From Oscillospiraceae bacterium (GTDB taxonomy: Bacteria > Bacillota > Clostridia > Oscillospirales > Ruminococcaceae): 64,000 nucleotides of DNA. Shown piece after piece: positions 1 through 9,026 of this stretch (its first letter is position 1; every line of letters starts with the position of its first letter). The stretch is taken from contig SVMX01000005.1 in assembly GCA_015067175.1 (NCBI GenBank), positions 1 through 64,000 of the forward strand. Direction: 5' to 3'. The notes beneath the pieces were generated by a model. That model saw only the letters and a program-made list of their open reading frames with translations. It was not told where the DNA came from and searched no databases. A program made the translations under genes and the position numbers.

Positions 1-317
1 ATAACTTAAATGTTAAGACCGGCGATAAGGTAAAGGTTATCAGCGGTCACCACAAGGGCGAGTCCGGTAAGATTGTCGGCGTTTCCGCAAAGGAAGGCAA
101 GGTTATCGTTGAAGGCGTAAACATGGTTACAAAGCATGTTAAGCCCAAGCAGGCCGGACAGCTCGGCGGCAGAGTACAGGCTGAGGGTGCTATGTATGCT
201 TCCAAGGTCATGCTTGTTTGCCCCAAGTGCGATAAGACTACAAGAGTAGCTCATAAGATTGAGGATGGCAAGAAGATCAGAGTTTGCAAGCACTGCGGAG
301 CAGAGCTGAAATACTGA
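1..317 (+). CDS. rplX: 50S ribosomal protein L24 (5' truncated by window edge)
   Basis: The reading frame is open from base 3 to the TGA at 315-317, giving 104 residues; the N-terminus lies before the window. The start of the visible part (GDKVKVISGHHKGESGKI) is the KOW motif of L24, a protein that binds 23S rRNA and helps start 50S assembly. The C-terminal half carries CPKCDKTTR and CKHCGAELKY, a four-cysteine zinc ribbon seen in many bacterial L24 proteins. It is followed 97 bp later by rplE, the normal spc order. Confidence 0.96.
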   Translation, partial: NLNVKTGDKVKVISGHHKGESGKIVGVSAKEGKVIVEGVNMVTKHVKPKQAGQLGGRVQAEGAMYASKVMLVCPKCDKTTRVAHKIEDGKKIRVCKHCGAELKY

Positions 318-414
318 TATTGCCCGAGAGATAGGTCGGATATAAGAAATGCTAAGCGGTCGTAACCGACCGCATACAGCATTAAAATCCGGCTGTCAGA
401 TAGGAGTAATAACA

Positions 415-954
415 ATGGCAAGAATGAAGACATTCTACAAGGAGACCGTTGCTCCCGCACTGTTCAAGAAGTTTGGTTACAAGTCTGTTATGCAGACCCC
501 CAAGCTGGACAAGATCGTTGTAAACGTAGGCTGCGGTGAGGCAAAGGAAAACCAGAAGATCATAGAGAACGTTATGAACGAGCTTGGCATCATCACAGGT
601 CAGAAGCCTGTTGCTTGCCGCGCTAAGAAGTCTGTAGCTAACTTCAAGCTCAGAGAGGGTCAGATCATCGGCGTTAAGGTAACACTTCGCGGCGAGATTA
701 TGTACGAGTTCCTCGACAGACTGTTCAACGTTGCTCTTCCCCGTGTTCGTGACTTCAGAGGCATCAATCCCAACTCTTTCGATGGCAGAGGTAACTATTC
801 CATGGGTCTCAAGGAACAGCTTATCTTCCCCGAGATCGAGTATGACAAGATCGATGCTGTAAGAGGTATGGACATCAACTTCATCACAACTGCAAAGACT
901 GATGAAGAGGCAAGAGAGCTGCTCGCACTGATGGGCGCTCCGTTTGAGAAGTAA
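415..954 (+). CDS. rplE: 50S ribosomal protein L5
   Basis: This 179-residue protein binds 5S rRNA and forms part of the central protuberance of the 50S subunit. Length and motifs ([14 protein letters not shown] near the start, [20 protein letters not shown] near the end) are typical. The frame is open back to an ATG at 349, but the ATG at 415 preceded by TAGGAGTAATAAC is chosen because [10 protein letters not shown] matches the usual L5 N-terminus. It lies between rplX and rpsN in the spc operon. Confidence 0.97.
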   Translation: MARMKTFYKETVAPALFKKFGYKSVMQTPKLDKIVVNVGCGEAKENQKIIENVMNELGIITGQKPVACRAKKSVANFKLREGQIIGVKVTLRGEIMYEFLDRLFNVALPRVRDFRGINPNSFDGRGNYSMGLKEQLIFPEIEYDKIDAVRGMDINFITTAKTDEEARELLALMGAPFEK

Positions 955-974
955 GAAAGGACGAAGGAAAACTT

Positions 975-1160
975 ATGGCAAAGAAGTCAATGATTGCTAA
1001 GCAGCAGAGAGCTCCCAAATTTTCCACCCGTGCCTACAACAGATGCAAGATTTGCGGCAGACCCCATGCATACCTTCGCAAGTTCGGTATCTGCAGAATC
1101 TGCTTCAGAGAGCTTGCTTACAAGGGTCAGATTCCCGGTGTGAAGAAGGCTAGCTGGTAA
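975..1160 (+). CDS. rpsZ: 30S ribosomal protein S14, zinc-binding type Z
   Basis: A 61-residue small-subunit protein with four zinc ligands, C24, C27, C40 and C43. This is the short zinc-dependent (C+) S14 of Firmicutes rather than the about 100-residue zinc-free form. RBS AAAGGACGAAGG lies just upstream. The gene is 20 bp after rplE but is followed by an unusually long 220-bp gap before rpsH. Confidence 0.97.
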   Translation: MAKKSMIAKQQRAPKFSTRAYNRCKICGRPHAYLRKFGICRICFRELAYKGQIPGVKKASW

Positions 1161-1380
1161 GCTGCACAGGAACGCCGATAAAAAATATCAGGTTCCACAG
1201 ATTTGTTCCCTCGCCGGGCGGGTTTTTGGCTACGAATAAAGCTCGGCTTTGCGGGACACGGGATGTGTCTGAGATGCTACAGATGCAAACTGGTTCCGAA
1301 TATACAGCCCGAAAGGGTAGATCATGACAGTACGACGGACAATTTGAATCCGTAACGGCTATCAAACAGGAGGTAAACGA
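1161..1380 (+). other. Unusually long spacer inside the spc operon with hairpins
   Basis: There is no convincing ORF in these 220 bases between rpsZ and rpsH, where most Firmicutes have only a few tens of bases. The region begins with a potential hairpin: GGAAC at 1169-1173 with GTTCC at 1192-1196, and an inner GATA (1177-1180) with TATC (1186-1189). A smaller GC-rich hairpin near 1208-1224 is followed by TTTTT. The last bases contain the rpsH RBS AGGAGG. It could be an RNA control element or an internal processing or attenuation site; function unknown. Confidence 0.4.
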
Positions 1381-1779
1381 ATGCAGATCACTGATACTAT
1401 CGCAGATATGCTGACACGAATCCGTAACGCAAACTCTGCGAAGCACGCTTCGGTAGATATCCCCGCTTCCAACATGAAGAAGCAGATCGCTCAGATCCTT
1501 CTTGATGAGGGCTACATCAAGAACTTCAAGGTTATTGATGACAACAAGCAGGGTATCATCAGAGTAACACTCAAGTACACAGACACTAAGGCTCAGGTTA
1601 TCACAGGTCTTCGCCGTGTATCCAAGCCCGGTCTGAGAATCTATTCTAACTGCAAGGATATGCCTAAGGTTATGAAGGGTCTTGGTATCGCTATCATTTC
1701 CACTTCCAAGGGCATCATGACCGACAAGAAGGCTCGCGAGCTGAATGTCGGCGGCGAAGTTCTTGCATTCATCTGGTAA
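1381..1779 (+). CDS. rpsH: 30S ribosomal protein S8
   Basis: This 132-residue protein is of normal length for S8, which binds the 16S rRNA central domain. Hallmarks are [18 protein letters not shown] at the N-terminus and the C-terminal [20 protein letters not shown] segment. RBS AGGAGG ends a few bases before the ATG. It is followed after 13 bp by rplF. In E. coli S8 represses the spc operon; no matching S8-binding mimic was identified here. Confidence 0.97.
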   Translation: MQITDTIADMLTRIRNANSAKHASVDIPASNMKKQIAQILLDEGYIKNFKVIDDNKQGIIRVTLKYTDTKAQVITGLRRVSKPGLRIYSNCKDMPKVMKGLGIAIISTSKGIMTDKKARELNVGGEVLAFIW

Positions 1780-1792
1780 GGAGGAAAGTAAC

Positions 1793-2338
1793 ATGTCAAG
1801 AATTGGTAATAAGCCTGTTGCTATCCCCGCCGGTGTAGATGTTAAGATCGACGGTTCTGTAGTAACAGTAAAGGGCCCCAAGGGCACACTCACAAGAGAG
1901 TTCAACAGCCGCATGGCAATTTCTCAGGAAGGCGCTGAGATCATCGTTAAGCGCCCCAACGATGAGAATGTAAACAAGTCCCTCCACGGACTTACAAGAA
2001 CACTTATCAACAACATGGTAATCGGTGTTACCGAGGGCTACGCTAAGGAGCTCGAGGTAAACGGCGTAGGTTTCAGATGCCAGAAGAACGGCAAGGACGT
2101 TGTAATGAACCTTGGCTTCTCTCACAATGTTGTTGTATCCGATACCGAGGATATCACACTGGAAGTTCCCGCTCCCAATAAGATCATCGTTAAGGGTATC
2201 GACAAGCAGAAGGTTGGTCAGATGGCTTCTGAGATCAGAAGCAAGCGTCCCCCCGAGCCTTACAAGGGCAAGGGCATTAAGTACGCCAACGAAGTTATCC
2301 GCCGCAAGGAAGGTAAAGCCGGCAAGGGTAAGAAGTAA
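1793..2338 (+). CDS. rplF: 50S ribosomal protein L6
   Basis: A 181-residue protein with the L6 signature [25 protein letters not shown] at the C-terminus. L6 sits at the base of the L7/L12 stalk near the GTPase centre. The start is the ATG at 1793 ([23 protein letters not shown]); an upstream in-frame ATG at 1745 lies inside rpsH and is not used. Confidence 0.97.
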   Translation: MSRIGNKPVAIPAGVDVKIDGSVVTVKGPKGTLTREFNSRMAISQEGAEIIVKRPNDENVNKSLHGLTRTLINNMVIGVTEGYAKELEVNGVGFRCQKNGKDVVMNLGFSHNVVVSDTEDITLEVPAPNKIIVKGIDKQKVGQMASEIRSKRPPEPYKGKGIKYANEVIRRKEGKAGKGKK

Positions 2339-2365
2339 TTCCCAGAATGAAAGGACTGAAAATAA

Positions 2366-2725
2366 ATGGTTAAAGTTATCGACAAGAACAAGAGCAGACT
2401 TCGCCGTCACAAGCGTGTCCGCGCTAAGATCAATGGTACTGCAGAGTGCCCGCGTCTTAATGTTTTCCGTTCTTCACAGCACATTTACGCTCAGATCATT
2501 GACGACGTAAAGGGTGTTACACTCGCGGCTGCTTCCTCTACCGAGAAGGGTTTTGAGGGCTTCGGCGGCAACTGCGAGGCTGCTAAGAAGGTTGGCCTGA
2601 TGATCGCCGAAAAGGCAAAGGCAGCAGGCATCACCGATGTCGTATTCGACAGAGGCGGCTATGTGTACCACGGCAGAGTTGCTGCTCTCGCCGAGGGCGC
2701 TAGAGAAGGCGGACTTAATTTCTAA
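2366..2725 (+). CDS. rplR: 50S ribosomal protein L18
   Basis: This 119-residue 5S-rRNA-binding protein has the standard [20 protein letters not shown]-terminus and the [26 protein letters not shown]-terminus. RBS AAAGGAC is upstream. It lies between rplF and rpsE as expected. Confidence 0.97.
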   Translation: MVKVIDKNKSRLRRHKRVRAKINGTAECPRLNVFRSSQHIYAQIIDDVKGVTLAAASSTEKGFEGFGGNCEAAKKVGLMIAEKAKAAGITDVVFDRGGYVYHGRVAALAEGAREGGLNF

Positions 2726-2743
2726 GAAGGAGGGACTAACACT

Positions 2744-3241
2744 TTGGCACTTTTAGATGCAAATAATTACGAGCTTGCCGAAAAGGTAGTTGCTATAAAC
2801 CGTGTATCCAAGACAGTTAAGGGCGGACGTATCATGAAGTTCTCCGCACTGGTAGTTGTTGGCGACGGCAACGGTGTAGTAGGTTTCGGCATGGGCAAAT
2901 CAAACGAAGTTCCCGACGCAATCCGCAAGGGCATTGAGGACGCTAAGAAGAATCTTCATAAGATCGCTCTTAAGGGAACAACAATTCCTCACGAGGTTAC
3001 AGGTAAATTCGGTGCAGGCGCAGTTCTGATGCGTCCCGCTCCCGAGGGTACAGGCGTTATCGCAGGCGGCCCCGTTCGTGCAGTCATCGAGATGGCTGGT
3101 ATCAAGAACATTCGTACAAAGTCCCTGCGTTCCAACAACCCCTGCAACGTTGTTCGTGCAACAATGGCAGGTCTTACATCTCTCAGAACAGCTGAAGAAG
3201 TTGCTGCTCTCAGAGGCAAGACTGTTAAGGAAATCTTATAA
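2744..3241 (+). CDS. rpsE: 30S ribosomal protein S5 (TTG start)
   Basis: A 165-residue S5 with the double-stranded RNA-binding-like N-domain ([20 protein letters not shown]) and the typical C-domain. S5 contributes to decoding accuracy and the mRNA entry site. The only sensible start is TTG at 2744, placed after AAGGAGGGACTAACACT; there is no in-frame ATG at the right place. The 19-bp gap from rplR fits translational coupling. Confidence 0.96.
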   Translation: MALLDANNYELAEKVVAINRVSKTVKGGRIMKFSALVVVGDGNGVVGFGMGKSNEVPDAIRKGIEDAKKNLHKIALKGTTIPHEVTGKFGAGAVLMRPAPEGTGVIAGGPVRAVIEMAGIKNIRTKSLRSNNPCNVVRATMAGLTSLRTAEEVAALRGKTVKEIL

Positions 3242-3264
3242 GCAGAACGAAAGGAAGTATTACA

Positions 3265-3441
3265 ATGGCTCTTAAAATCACACTTGTACGCTCGCTCAAC
3301 AGCTGCAAGAAGAATCAGATTGCCACTGCGTATTCCCTTGGTCTGCGCAAGGTAAATTCTGTAACAACACAGCCCGACAACGCGGCTACAAAAGGTAAAA
3401 TCAAGACTATCGCTCACCTTGTAAAGGTTGAAGAGGTTTGA
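3265..3441 (+). CDS. rpmD: 50S ribosomal protein L30
   Basis: This short ORF encodes 58 residues starting MALKITLVRSLNSCKKNQ, with the L30 core LGLRKVNSVTTQPDN. RBS AAAGGAAG precedes the ATG at 3265 and TGA is at 3439-3441. It occupies the invariant rpsE-rpmD-rplO position. Confidence 0.95.
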   Translation: MALKITLVRSLNSCKKNQIATAYSLGLRKVNSVTTQPDNAATKGKIKTIAHLVKVEEV

Positions 3442-3493
3442 TAAGTATCCACACATTAAATTCTAATACCAAATTACTAGGGGGTGCAAAGTA

Positions 3494-3937
3494 ATGAAGC
3501 TTTACGAATTACAGCCCGCAGCAGGTTCTGTAAAGGACGTTAAGCGTATCGGTCGTGGCCACGGTTCCGGTTCCGGTAAGACAGCCGGCAAGGGTCACAA
3601 GGGTCAGAAGGCTCGCTCCGGCGGCTCCATCAGACCCGGTTTTGAAGGCGGTCAGATGCCTCTGCAGAGAAGAATGCCCAAGAGAGGCTTTAACAACATC
3701 TTCGCAACAGAGTATGCTACCGTAAACGTATCTGCACTTGAAGAGCGCTTCGAGGCAGGCGCAACTGTTGATGCTGAAGCACTGAAGGCTTGCGGTCTTG
3801 TAAAGGACGCTAAGGACGGCATCAAAATCCTCGGTAACGGCGAGCTCACAAAGAGCCTTACAGTAAAGGCTGCTAAGTTCACCGCTTCCGCTCAGGAAAA
3901 AATTGAAAAGGCAGGCGGAAAGGCAGAGGTGATCTAA
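3494..3937 (+). CDS. rplO: 50S ribosomal protein L15
   Basis: A 147-residue protein with the glycine/arginine-rich L15 N-terminal extension ([20 protein letters not shown]) that threads into 23S rRNA. RBS TAGGGGGTG. Its stop codon overlaps the secY start (TAATG at 3935-3939), which suggests translational coupling of L15 and SecY synthesis. Confidence 0.97.
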   Translation: MKLYELQPAAGSVKDVKRIGRGHGSGSGKTAGKGHKGQKARSGGSIRPGFEGGQMPLQRRMPKRGFNNIFATEYATVNVSALEERFEAGATVDAEALKACGLVKDAKDGIKILGNGELTKSLTVKAAKFTASAQEKIEKAGGKAEVI

Positions 3938-5262
3938 TGTTTCAAGTCTTCCGTAATGCATGGGTAGATATCCAGCTGCGTAAAAAGATTTTGTACACAC
4001 TTTTTATCATCATTCTGTTCCGTTTAGGCTCTAATATCATCGTTCCCTTTGTTGACAGCGCTGCTGTTCAGTCAATGGTCGGCGGCGTTTCCTTGCTGAA
4101 CTACCTCGATGTAATGACAGGTGGCTCGCTCAGTAAGGGCACACTGCTTGCAATGTCGATCACGCCTTATATCAATGCGTCGATCATCATTCAGCTTCTG
4201 ACTGTCGCAATCCCTCCCTTGGAGAAGCTTTCCAAGGAAGGCGATGTGGGAAGAAAAAAGATCAACATGATCACGAAGTTTACTTCGCTCGGTATTGCAC
4301 TGTTCCAGGCGATCGCATTCTATTTCACGCTTGCGGGCTCCGCTGACGAGGCAGGCAACCCCGTTCTGAAGTACTGTGCGGCCAACAAGTCGGACGATTT
4401 CTCGATCCTGCTTTCCGCAATAGTTATCGTGGCTTGTTTTGTAGCGGGTGCTTCGCTTATTATTTGGCTTGGCGACCGCATTAACGAAAAGGGTCTCGGC
4501 AACGGTATCTCTATGATACTGTTTGCAGGTATCATTTCCAACCTCCCCGGCGTAGTTGATTACTTTGTAAAGCTGTGCGCAAGTGATATGAAGAATATCA
4601 TTTGGGTACTTGTTACAATAATCATATTCCTCGCGCTGGTATGGTTCGTTATCCTCATGACAAACGCAGAGCGTCGTATTCCCGTACAGTATGCTAAGCG
4701 CGTTGTCGGCAGAAAGATGTATGGCGGTCAGTCCACTCACATTCCGATCAAGGTTGCGATGGCCGGCGTTATGCCTATCATCTTTGCAATGTCGCTGATG
4801 AGCCTTCCCCAGACCATCTGTTACTTCTTCGGTATCGATGGTACAGGTGATTCCTTCTGGGACGGTTTTGTAAGATTGTTCAGCCAGACAAGTCCCTTGT
4901 ATGCTGTGATCTACTTCCTGCTCATCATCGCATTTAACTATTTCTATGTATCCATTCAGTACAATCCTGTTGAGATCGCGAATAACCTGAAGAAGAACAA
5001 CGGTGCTATCCCCGGTTACAGACCCGGCAAGCCCACTTCCGATTTTATTCACAACTCTCTCAATAAGATAACACTGGTAGGCGCGATATTCCTCGGAATC
5101 ATCGCCGTATTCCCTGTCATCCTTTCGATGTGCGCTCCCGCTCTCAGCGGCGTAAGCCTCGGCGGTACTACACTGCTGATCGTTGTTAGCGTTTGCCTTG
5201 AGACGGTACGTTCTCTCGAAAGCCAGATGATGATGCGTCACCACAAGGGCTTCCTTGAATGA
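3937..5262 (+). CDS. secY: Protein translocase subunit SecY
   Basis: A 441-residue polytopic membrane protein with ten predicted transmembrane segments. It forms the channel of the Sec translocon, with SecE and SecG encoded elsewhere. Recognisable parts are the N-terminal LRKKILYTLFIIILFRLGSN, the plug region and the cytoplasmic loop ERRIPVQYAKR. The start overlaps the rplO stop by one base. Confidence 0.98.
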   Translation: MFQVFRNAWVDIQLRKKILYTLFIIILFRLGSNIIVPFVDSAAVQSMVGGVSLLNYLDVMTGGSLSKGTLLAMSITPYINASIIIQLLTVAIPPLEKLSKEGDVGRKKINMITKFTSLGIALFQAIAFYFTLAGSADEAGNPVLKYCAANKSDDFSILLSAIVIVACFVAGASLIIWLGDRINEKGLGNGISMILFAGIISNLPGVVDYFVKLCASDMKNIIWVLVTIIIFLALVWFVILMTNAERRIPVQYAKRVVGRKMYGGQSTHIPIKVAMAGVMPIIFAMSLMSLPQTICYFFGIDGTGDSFWDGFVRLFSQTSPLYAVIYFLLIIAFNYFYVSIQYNPVEIANNLKKNNGAIPGYRPGKPTSDFIHNSLNKITLVGAIFLGIIAVFPVILSMCAPALSGVSLGGTTLLIVVSVCLETVRSLESQMMMRHHKGFLE

Positions 5263-5295
5263 TCCTGAAAGACAATTTGTGAATAGGAGAACATT

Positions 5296-5928
5296 ATGAA
5301 TCTGATTTTTTTAGGTGCTCCGGGTGCGGGTAAAGGTACTCAGGCAGAGGTTGTTTGCAACGAGCTGAATATCCCCGCAATCTCTACAGGCAATATGCTC
5401 CGCGAGGCAGTTAAGAACGGCACACCTGCCGGTCTTGCAGCTAAGGAGTGCATGGATAAGGGCGACCTTGTTCCCGATGAGATCGTGATCGGTATTCTCA
5501 AGGACAGAATTGCTCAGGACGACGCAAAGAACGGCTTCATTCTTGACGGCTTCCCCAGAACTGTTTCTCAGGCTGAGGCGCTTGAAAAGATGGGCGTTCA
5601 GATCGACAAGGTAGTTGAGATCCACGTTGCTGACGAGAAGATCACAGCAAGAATGTCCGGCAGACGCGTTTGCGAGGGCTGCGGCAACTCTTACCACATT
5701 GAGTTCAAGCCCACAAAGGTTGAGGGCGTTTGCGACGCTTGCGGCGCAAAGGTCGTTCAGAGAGTTGACGACAAGCCCGAAACAGTTCTCAGCCGTCTTG
5801 AAACCTATCACGAAAAGACAGCTCCCCTCAAGGATTTCTATGCTGCAAAGGGTAAGCTGGTAACAGTAGAGGGTCAGGACGAGATCGCTGACACCTCCAA
5901 GCTGACTCTGGCTGCTATCAAGGGCTGA
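5296..5928 (+). CDS. adk: Adenylate kinase, zinc-LID form
   Basis: This 210-residue enzyme interconverts ATP + AMP and 2 ADP. The P-loop GAPGAGKGT is at residues 7-15 and the AMP-binding DGFPR follows in mid-protein. The long-type LID carries four cysteines (C126, C129, C146, C149), the structural zinc site common in Gram-positive adenylate kinases. It sits between secY and map, the standard Firmicutes order. RBS TAGGAGAAC. Confidence 0.98.
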   Translation: MNLIFLGAPGAGKGTQAEVVCNELNIPAISTGNMLREAVKNGTPAGLAAKECMDKGDLVPDEIVIGILKDRIAQDDAKNGFILDGFPRTVSQAEALEKMGVQIDKVVEIHVADEKITARMSGRRVCEGCGNSYHIEFKPTKVEGVCDACGAKVVQRVDDKPETVLSRLETYHEKTAPLKDFYAAKGKLVTVEGQDEIADTSKLTLAAIKG

Positions 5929-5944
5929 TAAGAGGCGTGATAGC

Positions 5945-6700
5945 ATGATCCAGATCAAAAATCCAACCGAACTGAAGCTTATGCTTAAGGCAGGCGAACT
6001 TGCCGCGCAGGCTCTTGAGCTTGCAGGCAAGAATGCCGTTGCCGGTATATCCACCTGGGAGCTTGATAGGATCGTTGCTGATTATATCAAGTCAAAGGGC
6101 GGAAGCTGCCCGTGCAAGGGCTACGGCGGATTCCCCGCGCACAACTGCTTTTCCATCAATGAGGAGCTTATTCACGGCATCGCGTCCAAGAATAGGATAC
6201 TCAAGGAGGGCGACATAATCTCCTGCGATATCGTTGCTGAGCTTAACGGCTTTATGGGCGATAACACTAAGACTTTCAAGGTCGGCAAGGTTTCGGAAGA
6301 GGCCGAGCGTATCATGAAAGCTACTGAAGAGGCTCTGTACAAGGGCATCGAACAGGCGGTGGCAGGAAACAGAGTGGGCGATATCTCCAACGCAGTTCAG
6401 CAGCACGTTGAGTCCTACGGCTATGCGGTAGTACGCAAGTTCATAGGACACGGCGTGGGTAGAGATATGCACGAGGACCCCGAGGTTCCGAATTTCGGAA
6501 AAGCGGGCAGAGGTCCGAGACTTACTCCCGGCATGACGATCGCAATCGAGCCGATGGTCAACACCAACTTCCCCGAGGTCAATATCCTTGGTGACAAGTG
6601 GACGGTAGTAACAACGGACGGAAGTCTGAGCTGTCATTTTGAGCATACCGTTGCCATCACTAATGACAAGGCGCTCATACTGACGCTTCCCGAGCATTGA
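5945..6700 (+). CDS. map: Methionine aminopeptidase, type I
   Basis: A 251-residue cytosolic enzyme that removes the initiator methionine from nascent proteins. The five metal ligands can be placed: D in SCDIVAE, D in GDNTKTF, H in GHGVGRDMHE, E in IEPMVN and E in HFEHT. The gene follows adk by 16 bp and overlaps the next start region by a few bases, so it is part of the spc operon. Confidence 0.97.
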   Translation: MIQIKNPTELKLMLKAGELAAQALELAGKNAVAGISTWELDRIVADYIKSKGGSCPCKGYGGFPAHNCFSINEELIHGIASKNRILKEGDIISCDIVAELNGFMGDNTKTFKVGKVSEEAERIMKATEEALYKGIEQAVAGNRVGDISNAVQQHVESYGYAVVRKFIGHGVGRDMHEDPEVPNFGKAGRGPRLTPGMTIAIEPMVNTNFPEVNILGDKWTVVTTDGSLSCHFEHTVAITNDKALILTLPEH

Positions 6701-6702
6701 AC

Positions 6703-6972
6703 ATGAAATTTGCTTCAGGTATGGTTGTTATAAGCTCCGCGGGGCACGACAGCGGCAATTGGTTCGTTGTCACGGGAGCTGATGAGCGGTATGTGTATAT
6801 CGCCGACGGTAAAGAGCGCAAGCTCAGCGCCCCGAAACGCAAAAATATAAAACATATCCGTAAGACCGAATTGACGGTAACTCTTACCGACATGACGGAT
6901 AAAGCGCTTCGACGTGCGTTGAACGCACTGAGTAAGCAAAGCATCGCCGAGGAGAGTGAAAAGCTTGTCTAA
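6703..6972 (+). CDS. KOW domain-containing RNA-binding protein (L14e-like)
   Basis: An 89-residue basic protein. Residues 5-40 ([20 protein letters not shown] onward) form a KOW fold like that of eukaryotic L14e/L6e. A homologue sits between map and infA in many Clostridia and Bacilli, where it is a presumed ribosome-associated protein of unknown role. The ATG at 6703 starts 2 bp after the map stop. Its end overlaps the infA start by 8 bp. Confidence 0.85.
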   Translation: MKFASGMVVISSAGHDSGNWFVVTGADERYVYIADGKERKLSAPKRKNIKHIRKTELTVTLTDMTDKALRRALNALSKQSIAEESEKLV

Positions 6973-7183
6973 AGAAGATGTATTGGAAGTTGAAGGCGTA
7001 ATTCTTGAGGCTCTTCCCAACGCACAGTTCAAGGTAGAGCTTTCAAACGGTCATAAGATATTGGCTCACATCAGCGGCAAGCTGAGAATGAATTTCATTC
7101 GAATCCTGCCCGGTGACAAAGTGACCGTTGAAATGTCGCCTTACGACCTGACAAAGGGCAGAATCACATGGCGTGCCAAGTGA
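6965..7183 (+). CDS. infA: Translation initiation factor IF-1 (TTG start)
   Basis: A 72-residue OB-fold protein that occupies the A site of the 30S subunit during initiation. The sequence [10 protein letters not shown] to GRITWRAK is typical. TTG at 6965 gives the canonical length and is 10 bases after GAGGAG (6949-6954); a GTG at 6956 is possible but too close to that RBS. It overlaps the KOW gene by 8 bp. Confidence 0.96.
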   Translation: MSKEDVLEVEGVILEALPNAQFKVELSNGHKILAHISGKLRMNFIRILPGDKVTVEMSPYDLTKGRITWRAK

Positions 7184-7223
7184 TTGCGGCAAAGTAAACA
7201 AACCTATAAGGAGGGTTATTTAA

Positions 7224-7337
7224 ATGAAAGTAAGACCTTCAGTTAAGCCCATTTGCGACAAGTGCAAGGTTATCAAGCGCAAGGGCAGAGTTATGGTTAT
7301 TTGTGTTGAACCTAAACACAAGCAGAGACAGGGCTAA
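7224..7337 (+). CDS. rpmJ: 50S ribosomal protein L36
   Basis: A 37-residue zinc protein ([20 protein letters not shown]) with ligands C11, C14, C27 and H32, the zinc-containing form of L36. RBS AAGGAGGG precedes the ATG. It lies in the invariant infA-rpmJ-rpsM position. Confidence 0.97.
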   Translation: MKVRPSVKPICDKCKVIKRKGRVMVICVEPKHKQRQG

Positions 7338-7371
7338 TAAGCCTTAATCCCAATTAAGAGGAGGAAAAAGT

Positions 7372-7740
7372 ATGGCAAGAATTGCTGGTGTAGACCTGCC
7401 TAAGGAAAAGCGCGTTGAAATAGGTCTGACCTATGTATACGGCATCGGCAGAAAGTCTGCAAATGATATTCTGGCTAAGGCGGGCGTAAATCCTGACACA
7501 CGCGTTAAGGATCTTACCGACGACGAAGAGAACAGAATTCGTGAAGTTATCGACCAGGGTTATGTTGTAGAGGGTGACCTCAGAAGAACAGTAGCACTCA
7601 ACATCAAGCGTCTGGTTGAGATCAACTGCTATCGCGGTACTCGTCATCGCAAGGGTCTTCCCTGCCGCGGTCAGCGTACAAAGACCAACGCAAGAACTCG
7701 CAAGGGTCCTAAGAAGACTATTGCAAACAAGAAGAAGTAA
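7372..7740 (+). CDS. rpsM: 30S ribosomal protein S13
   Basis: This 122-residue protein contains the helix-two-turns-helix region and the basic C-terminal tail ([21 protein letters not shown]) that contacts P-site tRNA and bridges to the 50S subunit. RBS GAGGAGG. It begins the alpha-operon part of the cluster. Confidence 0.97.
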   Translation: MARIAGVDLPKEKRVEIGLTYVYGIGRKSANDILAKAGVNPDTRVKDLTDDEENRIREVIDQGYVVEGDLRRTVALNIKRLVEINCYRGTRHRKGLPCRGQRTKTNARTRKGPKKTIANKKK

Positions 7741-7764
7741 TCACACGAGAAAGGTGGTATTTTA

Positions 7765-8160
7765 ATGGCAACTAAGGGCAAGCAGGTAGTTCGCAGACGC
7801 CGCGAGCGCAAGAACATTGAGAACGGCGCTGCTCATATCCAGTCCACATTTAATAATACGATCGTTACCATCACCGACCTTCAGGGCAATGCTCTTTCTT
7901 GGGCAAGCGCAGGCGGACTCGGCTTCAGAGGCTCCAGAAAGTCCACTCCCTTCGCAGCTCAGACAGCAGCAGATGTTGCAGCTAAGGCAGCTATGGAACA
8001 CGGTCTTAAGACAGTTGAAGTATTCGTAAAGGGTCCCGGTGCAGGTCGTGAGGCAGCTATCAGAGCGCTTCAGGCAGCAGGCCTTGAGGTTAAGCTCATC
8101 AAGGACGTTACACCTATCCCCCACAACGGATGCCGTCCCCCCAAGAGAAGACGTGTATAA
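7765..8160 (+). CDS. rpsK: 30S ribosomal protein S11
   Basis: A 131-residue S11 with the conserved [16 protein letters not shown] core and the C-terminal [18 protein letters not shown]. It forms the 30S platform. RBS GAAAGGTGG. It is followed by an 82-bp gap with two perfect hairpins before rpsD. Confidence 0.97.
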   Translation: MATKGKQVVRRRRERKNIENGAAHIQSTFNNTIVTITDLQGNALSWASAGGLGFRGSRKSTPFAAQTAADVAAKAAMEHGLKTVEVFVKGPGAGREAAIRALQAAGLEVKLIKDVTPIPHNGCRPPKRRRV

Positions 8161-8164
8161 CAGA

Positions 8165-8215
8165 TGAAACCGAGCTTTCGTTTGCTCGGCGTCGGCAGCT
8201 ACAGTGCCGATACTA
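8165..8215 (+). promoter_or_regulatory. Tandem hairpins before rpsD, candidate r-protein leader
   Basis: Two perfect 6-bp hairpins lie between rpsK and rpsD. CCGAGC (8170-8175) pairs with GCTCGG (8184-8189), and TCGGCA (8192-8197) pairs with TGCCGA (8205-8210). There is no T-tract, so this is not a simple terminator. S4 is a known autoregulator in several bacteria, so a translational control site is plausible but not shown. Confidence 0.4.
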
Positions 8216-8242
8216 ATTTTTGAATAACGGAGGAAATTTACA

Positions 8243-8839
8243 ATGGCAGTTAATCGTGATCCGATTTTAAAGAAGTGCAGAGCACTTGACCTCAGCCCCG
8301 CAGTTCTCGGCTATGACAAGAAGTCTAGGAGAAACCCCGGCGGCAACAGAAGAAAGAAGGAGTCCGAGTACGGAATGCAGCTGAAGGAGAAGCAGAAGCT
8401 GAAGTTCGTTTACGGCGTTTCCGAGAAGCAGTTCTACCACTACTATGAGCTCGCTACAAAGATGGAAGGTATCGCCGGCGAGAACCTCATCAAGCTCCTT
8501 GAGTCCCGTCTTGACAACATCGCTTTCAGAATGGGTCTTGCTTGCACACGCCGCGAGGCTAGACAGCTGGTTTCCCACGGTCATTTCTGTGTGAACGGCA
8601 AGAGAGTTGATATCCCCTCCTACAGAGTTAAGGTTGGCGATGTTATCTCCCTGAAGGAGAACAGCAAGAAGAGCAAGAAGTTTGAGCAGATCGCTGAGGT
8701 TGCAGGCGGCAGAATCACTCCCCTGTGGCTCGAAGTAAATAAGGAAGCAAGCACCGCAAAGGTACTCCGTGCATTCCAGCGTGAGGAACTCGATTTCGAG
8801 ATCGCTGAGCACTTAATTATCGAGTTGTATTCTAAATAA
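8243..8839 (+). CDS. rpsD: 30S ribosomal protein S4
   Basis: A 198-residue S4. Its S4 RNA-binding domain (LDNIAFRMGLACTRREARQLVSHGHFCVNGKRVDIPSY) is central. S4 nucleates 30S assembly. RBS GGAGG. The zinc-ligand cysteines of some S4 proteins are absent from the N-terminus (C- form). Placement between rpsK and rpoA is the clostridial arrangement; in Bacillus rpsD is elsewhere. Confidence 0.97.
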   Translation: MAVNRDPILKKCRALDLSPAVLGYDKKSRRNPGGNRRKKESEYGMQLKEKQKLKFVYGVSEKQFYHYYELATKMEGIAGENLIKLLESRLDNIAFRMGLACTRREARQLVSHGHFCVNGKRVDIPSYRVKVGDVISLKENSKKSKKFEQIAEVAGGRITPLWLEVNKEASTAKVLRAFQREELDFEIAEHLIIELYSK

Positions 8840-9026
8840 TAGCCTTTGGGCATACAGATATTTAGTGCAGTTATTTTTAATTCATGATCTGCTACCGCTG
8901 TTTATTTTCCGCGGACTGTGCCAATACTTAAATGTAAAGGCACAGGCAGAGTGTGATTTAAAATTAACAGCGAATACGACAGTAAGCACAGGATAATTAA
9001 CAGACGAGAACTTGTGGAGGGTTACC
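8840..9026 (+). other. rpsD-rpoA intergenic region with a hairpin
   Basis: This 187-bp gap has no ORF. A perfect 7-bp inverted repeat, CTGTGCC (8916-8922) and GGCACAG (8939-8945), could form a hairpin with a 16-nt loop. No convincing sigma-A promoter was found, so rpoA is probably read from upstream. The last bases hold the rpoA RBS GGAGG (9016-9020). Confidence 0.4.

Noticed and set aside
4072-5244. Antisense ORF (390 codons) opposite secY
   Set aside because: secY is certain and the product is a charge-rich nonsense sequence.
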